Of a stretch of DNA of 48,392 bases, positions 34,862 to 43,535 are shown piece after piece. The stretch spans positions 1 through 48,392 of the forward strand of contig NZ_JAGGNV010000101.1 in NCBI RefSeq assembly GCF_018614955.1, given 5' to 3'. Under the pieces are notes generated by a model. It was not told where the DNA came from and ran no database searches. It saw only the letters and a list, made by a program, of their open reading frames with translations. This stretch comes from Variovorax paradoxus (lineage in GTDB: Bacteria; Pseudomonadota; Gammaproteobacteria; Burkholderiales; Burkholderiaceae_C). Each line of letters starts with the position of its first letter. Position 1 is the stretch's first letter. The position numbers were made by a program, and so were the translations under genes.

Positions 34862-35548
34862 ACTCACTTGCTGGCCTTTACTGGGCGCGTCACGTCGCTC
34901 AACTGGAAAAGAGTGACAGATGACTGAAGCTTCGCGGCATCCGGGCAATCACCGCTTGGCATGAGAGCCGGTAGGTGCAGCCCAAGGACATTCGGCCGCA
35001 GCTCTGCTGCAGCCGCGGGCACATAGGCGGTGCCGGCGCATTCACAGGCGCGGCCTATCGCTGGACTTGTGGCGCTTCTTCACCCAGCTCGATGAGGCCG
35101 TCAAAGAATTGGTTGCGGCTTCACGGACGCCACGCGCGTACCCGGCCCTCGCTGCCAGGAACTAGGCGCTGTTCGCTTGCGTGCCGCAGGCTCTGGTCAC
35201 AGAGCCAGGCGGCGTTCTAGACCACCAGGTGGGCGGCTTCCCGGTCCATCCAGGAGCGCGGCAGCGGATGCTGAAGGGCTTGGTTCTGGTCGATCAAGCG
35301 GCCGAACACTTCGAAATTCAGGGCATCGACATGGTGCGACTCAGGGGTGCAACCGCGATACGGGCACATTCGCCAGTGCCTCCCGTTTCGTGAGGCGGTT
35401 CGTCGAAGCGACCAGGGCGGTGTGCGCCGACGAATCTTTCCGCTGCAGCATGGACTGCCATTTACCGCGCTTTGTGCTTCTCCGAGGCCGCGTCCGCGGG
35501 ATGGAGGCCGGAGAGGTTCGCCTCTGCCCGGCATGTCGCTCGGCCGGA
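34862..35548. other. 687-base stretch with no intact gene
   Basis: Both strands contain short protein-like pieces broken by stops. On the minus strand, ALNFEVFGRLIDQNQALQHP then LPRSWMDREAAHLVV (about 35217-35325), preceded in another frame by TNRLTKREALANVPVSRLHP. On the plus strand, LWRFFTQLDEAVKELVAASR near 35070-35130, ending at TAG 35164. They look like eroded coding DNA, but I cannot assign them to families. No promoter motif of the two types seen elsewhere occurs here. Confidence 0.4.
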
Positions 35549-36943
35549 TTACGACAGGATTCGCACGATCTCGCCAACGTCATCCAGCTGTTCCAGCTCT
35601 TCGACCATGTGGATCACGGTGTCGATGTCGGCCTCTGCAAGCGGCTTCGCCGAATACGAGGCACAGTCCCTGAATTTCTCGATGTGCTGCTCCCTGCTCA
35701 TCGGATTGGTTCCATAGCCGAGGGCAACATCGACGCGGCCCGTGAAGTGCTGTCCCTGGGTGGTCCTGATCTCGACGATCCCGGGAGGTACTCCGGTCCA
35801 GCCGCGGCCTGACGGAGCCAGGCTGGCATCGAACTTCGGCCTGACCTTGCGCGCGAGCCGCAGGACATCGGTGTCCCGGATCCCCGTCGGCGTGAAGTCG
35901 CCGATCTTCACTTTTCCGCGCAGGGCGGCAACTGCTACGCTGAACGGGATGCTCCACTTGGCGTCCATGGGGGTTTGCGGGTTCTGCCGCTCTGCAAGTG
36001 GCTCGCACAGGAGTTGGCCCATGTCGGCCACGGTGACCACGATTTCGTCGATCTCGTGCGGCTGGATCCGGTGCTCACGAACCAGGTTCAAGGTAGCCTC
36101 GATGTAAGGCTTGTTGATGCCTGAGCAGGGCCAGGGCTTGAAGCCCGAGTCGGCGATGAAGAATCGCTCGCCCAGGTCGTCTACGAGGTAGTGGCGGTCG
36201 TACTCGCCGCCGAGGTACGACTGGAACAGGGCCGCCTTGCCTTCCAGGCTGTTCTTGCTGCCACTGATACCGCGCTGAGCCATCAGCGCGGAAAGGACGC
36301 CCGTCTGCGACGTGAAGGCCGGCCAGATGCCGCGAATCACGGACCCCGTCCCTCGGATCGGCTCGTAGCTGCCGGATGCCTGCATCAGCGCGATGCCGAA
36401 GGCATCGATGAGGCGTTCCTCGTCCAGCTGCAGCAGCTTGCCGCACACCGCGGTGGCCGCAAAGCCGCCGTAGATCTGGCCCGGCAGCCACCTGAAGGAG
36501 CCCTGCCCCTTGCGGCCGGCGTAGCCCAGCCTGAGCAAGAGGTCCGCACCCATGCAGATGGCGGTGAGGAATTCCTTGCCCTGGACCTTGCCGATGCGTT
36601 CCGCCATGGCAAACCCGGCGGGGACGGTGGCTACGCCCGGGTGCACCGCGGAGGCGTCGTCGATGTCGTCGAAATCCAGCGCGTGGCTCATGGCGCCGTT
36701 GGCGAACGCGGCCATTCCGGCGGGGACGCGGCCGCCCAGCCCGAGGATCGAGCTCTCGGGCTTGCCGCCGCCCTCCCTGGCCAGTTCCACCAATTCCTTG
36801 CAGCCGGCTCCGATCGTGCTGCCGGCGAGCGTGACGCCGAGCGTATCCAGGATGCTGCTCTTGGTCATCTGGATTGCTTCGGCCGAGATTTGTTCGTACC
36901 GGATCTTTGCCAAGTTCTTGCTGATGTCGAAAATCGCGTCCAT
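35549..36943 (-). CDS. MmgE/PrpD-family protein
   Basis: 464 residues, full length. Seen: SSILDTLGVTLAGSTIGAG, GAMSHALDFDDIDDASAVHP (the family signature near residue 85) and FKPWPCSGINKPYIEA near 270. Members include 2-methylcitrate dehydratase, cis-aconitate decarboxylase and related lyases acting on tricarboxylic or other branched acids. GAGGAAC lies before ATG 36943. It follows a Bug gene by 36 bases, so it forms a transport and lyase pair. A relic copy of its 3' end is at 32787-32846. Confidence 0.9.
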   Translation of the reverse strand: MDAIFDISKNLAKIRYEQISAEAIQMTKSSILDTLGVTLAGSTIGAGCKELVELAREGGGKPESSILGLGGRVPAGMAAFANGAMSHALDFDDIDDASAVHPGVATVPAGFAMAERIGKVQGKEFLTAICMGADLLLRLGYAGRKGQGSFRWLPGQIYGGFAATAVCGKLLQLDEERLIDAFGIALMQASGSYEPIRGTGSVIRGIWPAFTSQTGVLSALMAQRGISGSKNSLEGKAALFQSYLGGEYDRHYLVDDLGERFFIADSGFKPWPCSGINKPYIEATLNLVREHRIQPHEIDEIVVTVADMGQLLCEPLAERQNPQTPMDAKWSIPFSVAVAALRGKVKIGDFTPTGIRDTDVLRLARKVRPKFDASLAPSGRGWTGVPPGIVEIRTTQGQHFTGRVDVALGYGTNPMSREQHIEKFRDCASYSAKPLAEADIDTVIHMVEELEQLDDVGEIVRILS

Positions 36944-36979
36944 GAGTTCCTCGAGATAGATGTTTGGGGGGCGGTGCGA

Positions 36980-37939
36980 CTAGCGCGCGGTCTTCTTCAT
37001 TTCGCGCAAGAGCTTGCCCCAGCGGTCGAGATCCGTCCGGATCAGTGCGTTCAGTTCCGCCGCATTCAACGGATCGGTCTGGCTCGCTTTCGCCGTCAGT
37101 ACCTCGGTGACGTACCTGGATTGGCCCGCTTCGCGGAAGATGGCGCGGAGCTTTTCGACCACGTCGGGTGGCGTTCGGGCCGGAGCGAACATTGCGGCCC
37201 ATGCAGCGAACTCGTATTCCTTGATGCCCTGCTCGCGCAGTGTGGGGGTGTCGCGCACCGCGGAGATCCGGCTCCGGCTGGTGACAGCAAGAGGGCGAGC
37301 CTGTCCGCCCTTGTAAAACGGCAATGCGGTGACCGCGTCCGTCATCAACAAGTCGATCTCGCCCGCAACCAGGGCGGTGGTCGCCTGTGATTGGGTCTTG
37401 TACGGAACGGCAAGCAACTTGACGTTGGCCTGGTGTTCGAGGAGCTCCATGGCCAGCCGCGTCGACGCGGTACTGCTTCCGTAAGTCAGCTTACCGGGAT
37501 TGGCGCGGGCAGCTTCCAGTGCATCGCCGAGAGACCTGAACTTGGTCGACGGGCCTGCGTTCAGTACCAGGGCGACGCTTTCCACGACCACCAGCGGGGT
37601 GAAATCGACCACCGGGTCGTAGGGCAACTTTTCTTGCTGGTATACGTTCAGGACGTGCGTGCTCAGGTTGCTGAACACGACGGTGTAACCATCGGGTGCC
37701 GCATTTTTCGCCAGTTCCAGTCCGATCACGCCTTCAGCGCCAGGCTTGTTATCTACGATGGCGTTCAAGCCACCCGACTCGCCTATAGCCCGCGCGTAGG
37801 CCCGGGCGAGCACATCGGCGCCGCTGCCGGCGCCGAAAGGCACGACGATTCGGATCGGCTTCGACTTGTCAGGAAACGCCTGCGCGCAGGCCAGGGTGGA
37901 AACGGCCCACAGCGTGATGGCGAGGAGGGTGCGGATCAT
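36980..37939 (-). CDS. Bug/TctC-family periplasmic solute-binding protein
   Basis: 319 residues. Short signal peptide ending STLACAQA; the mature part opens FPDKSKPIRIVVPFGAGSGA. GAEGVIGLELAKNAAPDGYT, PYKTQSQATTALVAGE and TPTLREQGIKEYEF are typical. It lies upstream of the MmgE/PrpD gene on the same strand and diverges from the Ldh-family gene at 38252. Confidence 0.93.
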   Translation of the reverse strand: MIRTLLAITLWAVSTLACAQAFPDKSKPIRIVVPFGAGSGADVLARAYARAIGESGGLNAIVDNKPGAEGVIGLELAKNAAPDGYTVVFSNLSTHVLNVYQQEKLPYDPVVDFTPLVVVESVALVLNAGPSTKFRSLGDALEAARANPGKLTYGSSTASTRLAMELLEHQANVKLLAVPYKTQSQATTALVAGEIDLLMTDAVTALPFYKGGQARPLAVTSRSRISAVRDTPTLREQGIKEYEFAAWAAMFAPARTPPDVVEKLRAIFREAGQSRYVTEVLTAKASQTDPLNAAELNALIRTDLDRWGKLLREMKKTAR

Positions 37940-38077
37940 GGTGGAGAAGTCCCATAAATTGTTGGCAAATCGGGGTGACTAAGCCGAGGTAAGTAGCTTG
38001 TCGCAGCAGCCATTGAGTCTGGTGGAATGGGCGATCGCACCCCCATGGGGTAAACGCGGAAAGTCATTGCGCGAGTG

Positions 38078-38200
38078 GCGAAGGACCTTTGCTAGCGCTC
38101 GCAAGGAGACTGTCTCATCCATTTCTCGGGCGCCTTCGTTGCGGATTTCGCGAAGGTGCTTGCCATCGCGCGTGTGTGCGCGGCGATGAACCGTACTACT
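38078..38200 (+). promoter_or_regulatory. Paired palindromic sites upstream of the Ldh-family gene
   Basis: GCGAAGGACCTTTGC (38078-38092) is a 15-bp palindrome with one mismatch, and GCGAAGGTGCTTGCC (38150-38164) is a related site 72 bases on. TACTCT at 38195-38200 could be the -10, 31 rather than 33 bases after the second site. The rest of the 310-base gap shows no gene. Confidence 0.45.
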
Positions 38201-38251
38201 CTCGATGCATCGCGGTCGCCTTCACGCCGCGCTTACCCGAGGAACAGAATC

Positions 38252-39235
38252 TTGAGACTCACTCTGCATGACGCGACAGCGCTGGCCGGCGAATTCCTGG
38301 TGCAGCATGGAATGCCCGGCGAGCATGCCAAGATCGTGGCCGACCATCTGGTTTATGCCAGCGTTGCCGGGCACGACTTTGCAGGGTTCTCGCGGCTGCT
38401 GCCCATCGCTGACAACCTGCGTCAGCGAGGCCCGGGTGGCACCGTGACAACAGTGCATGAAACAGATAAGTCGGCACTCATCGATGGCGCCGACGTGATC
38501 GGGTATGTGACCTCGCTCATCGGGATGGACAAGGCCATCGCGCTTGCGAAGAAGAGCGGTGTCGGGATCGTCGGAGTGAACAACAGCTGGTTCTCCGGCA
38601 TGCTGCGGTACTACGTGGAACGGGCAGCGAGAGCGGATCTGGTGGCGATGCACGCAGCGAACTCCACGGCGCGCGTCGCTCCCCATGGTGGGATGGACCG
38701 CCTGCTAGGTACCAATCCCATCGCCTTCGCTTTTCCCGCAGACGGCCGACCAGTCGTCGTCGATCTCGCCACTGCTTCCATGTCGTGGGGCGATGTCATC
38801 TACCACCAGCAGACCGGCCGGCAGATTCCGGAGAACCGCGCCCTGGACGCACAGGGCCATGGCACGACGGATCCCCTCGCGGCACTCGCCGGTGCGTTCC
38901 TCCCCTGGGGAGGCGCCCGTGGGTCCAGTCTTGCAGTGGTGGTGCAGGCACTCGGCATCCTCGGCGGCAGCGACCCGATCGTGAGCGAAGCAGGAAAATG
39001 GGGCTACTTGTTCGTCGCCATCGACCCGGCACTCCTGTTTCCGACGGAAGAGTTCAAGCGACGGATCTCAAGCATGCGTGACAGCATCGAGGAGTCCCGT
39101 CCCGCTCACGGCTTCAGCACTGTGCGCGCGCCCGGAAGTGGCACTGACGAGCGCATCGCGGAAGGCCAGACGCGCGGCTGGATCGAGGTGGCCGACGAAG
39201 TCTATGAGGCGGTCAGAGGTCGCCGCGGAGCGTGA
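38252..39235 (+). CDS. Ldh-family (malate/lactate-type) NAD(P)-dependent oxidoreductase
   Basis: 327 residues from a proposed TTG start at 38252, with GAGGAAC before it, opening LRLTLHDATALAGEFLVQHG; in-frame ATG 38186 is the alternative. Seen: DHLVYASVAGHDFAGFSRL, then NSTARVAPHGGMDRLLGTNP (cofactor region). In most relatives the catalytic segment is SNHFGxxGYY; here it is NSWFSGMLRYY, with no His. Relatives reduce 2-keto acids or cyclic imino acids. Activity with the altered motif is uncertain. Confidence 0.85.
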   Translation: MRLTLHDATALAGEFLVQHGMPGEHAKIVADHLVYASVAGHDFAGFSRLLPIADNLRQRGPGGTVTTVHETDKSALIDGADVIGYVTSLIGMDKAIALAKKSGVGIVGVNNSWFSGMLRYYVERAARADLVAMHAANSTARVAPHGGMDRLLGTNPIAFAFPADGRPVVVDLATASMSWGDVIYHQQTGRQIPENRALDAQGHGTTDPLAALAGAFLPWGGARGSSLAVVVQALGILGGSDPIVSEAGKWGYLFVAIDPALLFPTEEFKRRISSMRDSIEESRPAHGFSTVRAPGSGTDERIAEGQTRGWIEVADEVYEAVRGRRGA

Positions 39236-39343
39236 ACGCACCACCACGGTCGATTTCCCCTGCACCTGTCGGATGTTGGTTTTGCGGTAGCAGTGCCGCG
39301 CATGTGTGCGTCGTATGATCGGCCGAGGAGACAAAAACAATCT

Positions 39344-40258
39344 ATGGATGAACTGGCCGCGTTCAGAGTTTTCGCCAAGGTCGCCCAGACCGGCAGTTTC
39401 TCCAAGGTAGGGCGGCTGCTGGGCATGTCCACCAGCTCCATCGCCAGGCTGGTCAACAGCCTCGAGGACGAACTCGGCGTCAGGCTGCTCAATCGCACAA
39501 CCCGGCAACTGGTGCTCACCGAGGCAGGGCAACGCTTTTTTGCGGACGCATCGCGCATCCTGCAATCGGTGGACGAAGCCAAGCGAGGCGCTACTGCGTA
39601 CCAGCAGGGCGTGCGCGGCGTGATCCGGGTGCATGCGGGAACTTCGGTAGGCTCGGGCGTGATCATCCCGGCTTTGCCGGCCTTCCTGGAGAAGCATCCG
39701 GAGATCGTCGTGGATCTCTCCCTCACGGACGAGCGGGTAGACATCGTGGCCGAGAAGGTGGATGTCGCGGTGTGGCGTGGCCGCCTGGACGATTCAGGGC
39801 TGATCGCGCGACCGCTCGCATCGCCAGGGCGGGTGGTTTGCGGCAGCCCGGCGTATTTCGCGCGACACGGCACGCCTTCCGTCCCGGCGGATCTCACGAG
39901 ACACAATTGCCTTCTGTACTCCGCGCTGCACTACTCGAGCGAATGGACCTTCCTGCGTGAAGGCGAGACGATCAATGTTGCCGTGTCCGGCAATTTGAAG
40001 GCAGACACCGGCGGCGTGCTTCTCTCCAGCACGCTGCGCGGATTGGGCTTGTCCATCCTGCCGGAGTGGCTCGTTCACGAGGCCTGCATGCGGGGGGAAC
40101 TCCAGACCGTCCTGACCGGTTACGAGGTCCGTCTCTCGGACAACGACCCGTCGCTTTACCTCGTGTATCCGCACCGATCGCCACCGCCCAAGGTGGCTGC
40201 GTTCATCCAGTTCGTCCTCGGCCTGTTCCAGCGGAATGAAAAAGCCGAAGTCCCATGA
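39344..40258 (+). CDS. LysR-family transcriptional regulator
   Basis: 304 residues. N-terminal helix-turn-helix AFRVFAKVAQTGSFSKVGRL then MSTSSIARLVNSLEDELGVR (residues about 5-45), then the LysR effector domain (GVIRVHAGTSVGSGVIIPAL, VDVAVWRGRLDDSGLIARPL). This is the CrgA/AaeR-like subgroup. AGGAGAC lies before the ATG with a long spacer. Its location between the Ldh gene and the hydrolase/monooxygenase locus makes it one candidate to bind the GGTCCTTGCC sites; the two IclR proteins are others. Confidence 0.92.
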   Translation: MDELAAFRVFAKVAQTGSFSKVGRLLGMSTSSIARLVNSLEDELGVRLLNRTTRQLVLTEAGQRFFADASRILQSVDEAKRGATAYQQGVRGVIRVHAGTSVGSGVIIPALPAFLEKHPEIVVDLSLTDERVDIVAEKVDVAVWRGRLDDSGLIARPLASPGRVVCGSPAYFARHGTPSVPADLTRHNCLLYSALHYSSEWTFLREGETINVAVSGNLKADTGGVLLSSTLRGLGLSILPEWLVHEACMRGELQTVLTGYEVRLSDNDPSLYLVYPHRSPPPKVAAFIQFVLGLFQRNEKAEVP

Positions 40259-40267
40259 CACGCGGAC

Positions 40268-41527
40268 TCAAAGCTTCCTGGCGATCTCTTCCCACGCCGC
40301 AGCCAGCTCGTTCCGCTGGTCCGGATGTGCGATGGCAATCATTGCCTCAGCCCGTGCCGCCATCGACAGGCCGCGCAGCTCCGCCACGCCGTACTCGGTG
40401 ATGACGGCGTCGGCCAGATAGCGCGGGACGGTGCACATGCTACGGCCATCAAGGGCCGGAACGACACGCGACACCTGCCCTCGCCGGGCGGTAGCCGGCA
40501 GGCAGATGAGGAGGCGGCCGTCAGAGGATAGCTGGCTTCCCTGCGCAAAGGCCGGCAGACCGCCGGCGCCGGCCTGGATGCTGCCGTCACTGCGCTCCGA
40601 ATTGACCTGGCCGAACAGGTCCACTTCAACCGCGCTGTTGATGGCGATGAAACGCGGAATGGTCACGAGCACGTCCGCGGCATGCGTGTTCCGCACATCG
40701 TCGAGGAACAATCGCCCGAGCCGGCTGGCATAGTCATAGAACGCGGGGTCCCCGAATACGACGCCAGCCACGACGCGCGCGTCGCGGTCGAGCGCGCCGC
40801 TCTCCCAGAGTGTCCGCAGCCAGGAGGAGACCATCCCGGTATGGATCCGCATCCGCCGATGCGCATGCAGCGCCCTTGCAACTTCCGAGAGCACCGACCC
40901 GATACCAAACTGCAGCGTGTCCCCATCGCGCACCAATCCGGCAACGTGCTGGCCGATCTGCCCACTCACCTCGGAGGGCGGCGCCTCGGACACCGTGAGG
41001 GGGGCACCAGCTGCTTCCACCACTACATCGTATTCAGACACGTGCACCTTGAAGCTGCTCTCAATGCGCGGCAGGTCGGGGTTGAGATGACCCACGCGAC
41101 GGTGCGCGCGTGACCAGACCAGCGGCGTAAAGTCGGAGGACAGACCGGGGCAGCACCAGCCTTGCGCATCCGGGGGCGTGAACTGTGCGACCGCGCAGTC
41201 GAACGGCGCTGCGTCGAGCAGGTGACGCGCGATACCGGGGTAATCCAGTGGGTGCAAAGCGCTGCGCCCTTGCGCAAGACCTTCGCGCAAGGCCGGTGTC
41301 ATGAAAAACGCAGCGGAACGGGCTTTCGGGTGCAGTCCGAGATAGTCGGTCTGGTCGACGCCAGGCAGCTGGACGCTGGTGAACTCGACCTCGGCTGCGC
41401 GCTCCGGAAACTGCCGAAGTTCGTGCCGCAACAGTGCCGATTCACCGGTGAGGCCGGCAGCGAACACCCGGTGTCCGGGCCGGAAGTGCTCGGTCAACCT
41501 GCCAGCAGACAAAGGCCATGATTTCAT
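40268..41527 (-). CDS. Acetyl-CoA hydrolase / 4-hydroxybutyrate CoA-transferase family protein, intact copy
   Basis: 419 residues from ATG 41527; an in-frame ATG at 41566 would add 13. N-terminal half: RLTEHFRPGHRVFAAGLTGE and VEFTSVQLPGVDQTDYLG. C-terminal half: NSAVEVDLFGQVNSERSDGS, GGLPAFAQGSQLSSDGR and LADAVITEYGVAELRGLS, where the glutamate/glycine-rich loops of the CoA-transferase site lie. It transfers CoA to a carboxylic acid or hydrolyses acyl-CoA. Two defective relatives lie at 8067-9080 and 33235-33610. It diverges from the monooxygenase operon across a region with paired palindromes. Confidence 0.9.
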   Translation of the reverse strand: MKSWPLSAGRLTEHFRPGHRVFAAGLTGESALLRHELRQFPERAAEVEFTSVQLPGVDQTDYLGLHPKARSAAFFMTPALREGLAQGRSALHPLDYPGIARHLLDAAPFDCAVAQFTPPDAQGWCCPGLSSDFTPLVWSRAHRRVGHLNPDLPRIESSFKVHVSEYDVVVEAAGAPLTVSEAPPSEVSGQIGQHVAGLVRDGDTLQFGIGSVLSEVARALHAHRRMRIHTGMVSSWLRTLWESGALDRDARVVAGVVFGDPAFYDYASRLGRLFLDDVRNTHAADVLVTIPRFIAINSAVEVDLFGQVNSERSDGSIQAGAGGLPAFAQGSQLSSDGRLLICLPATARRGQVSRVVPALDGRSMCTVPRYLADAVITEYGVAELRGLSMAARAEAMIAIAHPDQRNELAAAWEEIARKL

Positions 41528-41604
41528 AGGTTTGTGAGTGCGAGTGGACGTGTGTGCTTGCGCCATTTTTCCCCGGGTCGCCCCGCGGTGCTTTGCAGAT
41601 TTCC

Positions 41605-41706
41605 GCAAGGTCCTTGCCGGGTGCCGGAGTGCTGCGCCATCTTTGCGCTGGTGGCCACGGTCCTTGCCGTCAGACCGCGTGCACGAACGAGCGCCATTCC
41701 TAGAAT
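41605..41706 (+). promoter_or_regulatory. Monooxygenase promoter with two GGTCCTTGCC sites
   Basis: GCAAGGTCCTTGC (41605-41617) is a perfect 13-bp palindrome. CCACGGTCCTTGCC (41655-41668) is a second site 50 bases on and ends 33 bases before TAGAAT (41701-41706). No good -35 hexamer is seen, which suits activator-dependent transcription. The leader to ATG 41753 is about 40 bases with AGGAG near the start. Confidence 0.6.
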
Positions 41707-41752
41707 TTGCCAATCTTATGCATGACACACGACCGCGACAGGAGCACCATCG

Positions 41753-43519
41753 ATGGACCAAGCAGCATCTCGAGTTGAACGGGCTGAACCCACTACCGAC
41801 GCGCAGATCGTCGAAGCATGGCTCGCCAACTTTGAACTAGCCTTGAGGGACCGCAGCGCAGAACAAGTTTCCGGCCTGCTCGCGAACGAATGCCACTGGC
41901 GCGACATGTTCGCGTACACGTGGGACATCTCGCCTTGCGAAGGCAAGGCAGCCATCGTGAAGCAGTTGCTGGATCACCAGCATCGGGTGCAGGGGTCGCG
42001 GTTCGAGATCGCCAAGGGCAGCACTCCCCCGAGAAGGGTGAAGCGCATCGGCGTCGACGTGATCGAGGCCATCTTCTCGTTCGAGACCTCCTTCGGCCGT
42101 GGCAAGGGGGTAGTCCGTTTGCTGGCGGGAGAACACAAGGCATGGATCTTGATGACTGCGCTGCGCGAACTGAAAGGTTACGAGGAGCAGATCAACGAGC
42201 GGCGCCCGGATGGGGCAAGCTGGCGGGAGTTCGGTGGGCCAAACTGGTCGGATCGCCGTGCGAAGGAGCAGGCCTTCGAGGACCGCGATCCGGTCGTGCT
42301 CATCGTCGGGGCGGGCCAGAGTGGGCTCAGCATGGCGGCGAGGCTTCGGGTACTGGGGGTCGATGCCCTTTGCGTGGACAAGCATGAACGGGTCGGCGAC
42401 AGCTGGCGCAAGCGCTACCACTCGCTTGCCCTGCACAACCAGGTGAACCTGAACCAGATGGCGTACATGCCCTTTCCCGCCACCTGGCCGAAGTACCTGA
42501 CCAAGGACATGGTGGCGAACTGGCTGGAACACTACGCCTGGGCGCTGGAGTGCAATGTCTGGATGCGTACGGAACTGGTAGGCGCCCGCTACGACGCGAA
42601 CGCCGGCCACTGGGTCGCCACCGTACGCCGCGGCGATGGCACGGAGCGTGTGATGAAGCCCCGGCACATCGTGTTCGCGAACGGCATCGTGGGTGCGCCG
42701 AAGATCCCCCGCTTGCCGGGGCTCGACGATTTCAAGGGCCAGGTGCTGCACACGCACGACTACAAGACCGGCCACGAATGGAAGGGCAGGAACGCGCTCG
42801 TGCTGGGTACCGGAACTAGCGGCCACGACATCGCGCAGGACCTGTTCGGCCATGGCGCCAACGTCAAGATTGTTCAACGAGGTTCCACGGCGATCGCCAG
42901 CGTCGAGGCAGTGGGGCTGGCATACACCTCGTACTACAAAGAGAACCTGCCGACTGAGGATTGCGACCTGCTGGCCCAGAGCGCCACATATCCGATCGCC
43001 GTACGAAACGCGCGAGCGGTCACCAAGGCGCAGAACGAGATGGACAAGGATCTGCTGGCCGGTCTCACGGCGCGCGGGTTCAAGGTCGACCCCGGAGAGG
43101 ACGGTACCGGCTACCTGATGAAGATCCGCCGCACCCACGCGGGGTATTACTTCAACTGTGGAGCGTCGGACCTGATCGTCGAGGGAAAGGTTGGCCTCCT
43201 GCAGTACGAGGACATCGAAAGGTTCGTTGCAGATGGTGCGTTGATGAAGGACGGTCGCGTGGAGAAGGCGGAGGTGCTGGTGACGGCGACCGGGTATCAG
43301 CCGCAGCAGGAGGTGGTCAGGCAACTCCTCGGTGATGAGGTGGCCGACAAGGTGGGCCAGATTTGGGGCCTCGACAAAGATGGGGAACTCACGAACATGT
43401 ACAAGCCGACGCCGCAGAATGGTCTTTGGTTCCTGGGCAGCGGCTTGTCGCAGGCCCGTATGTACACGCTGTACGTGGCGCTCCAGATCAAGGCGCGCGA
43501 AGTCGGCTTGGTGGACTGA
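41753..43519 (+). CDS. Flavin-dependent monooxygenase with an N-terminal NTF2/SnoaL-like domain
   Basis: 588 residues. Residues about 18-135 look like an NTF2/SnoaL fold (IVEAWLANFELALRDRSAEQ, CHWRDMFAYTWDI). A linker leads to a two-dinucleotide oxygenase: VLIVGAGQSGLSMAARL (FAD, GAGQSG near 186), FKGQVLHTHDY near 327 (the FMO/Baeyer-Villiger-like fingerprint) and VLGTGTSGHDIAQDL (NADPH, GTGTSG near 352). It would insert oxygen into a ketone or hydroxylate a substrate in the cytosol using NADPH and O2. AGGAG lies eight bases before the ATG. It is first of four genes; SDR, CMD and amidohydrolase follow closely. Confidence 0.92.
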   Translation: MDQAASRVERAEPTTDAQIVEAWLANFELALRDRSAEQVSGLLANECHWRDMFAYTWDISPCEGKAAIVKQLLDHQHRVQGSRFEIAKGSTPPRRVKRIGVDVIEAIFSFETSFGRGKGVVRLLAGEHKAWILMTALRELKGYEEQINERRPDGASWREFGGPNWSDRRAKEQAFEDRDPVVLIVGAGQSGLSMAARLRVLGVDALCVDKHERVGDSWRKRYHSLALHNQVNLNQMAYMPFPATWPKYLTKDMVANWLEHYAWALECNVWMRTELVGARYDANAGHWVATVRRGDGTERVMKPRHIVFANGIVGAPKIPRLPGLDDFKGQVLHTHDYKTGHEWKGRNALVLGTGTSGHDIAQDLFGHGANVKIVQRGSTAIASVEAVGLAYTSYYKENLPTEDCDLLAQSATYPIAVRNARAVTKAQNEMDKDLLAGLTARGFKVDPGEDGTGYLMKIRRTHAGYYFNCGASDLIVEGKVGLLQYEDIERFVADGALMKDGRVEKAEVLVTATGYQPQQEVVRQLLGDEVADKVGQIWGLDKDGELTNMYKPTPQNGLWFLGSGLSQARMYTLYVALQIKAREVGLVD

Positions 43520-43535
43520 AGCTCAGGAGGTGCGC

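Noticed and set aside
41837..43324. A 495-codon frame antisense to the monooxygenase
   Set aside because: Complementary-strand shadow of a well-supported gene; no motifs.
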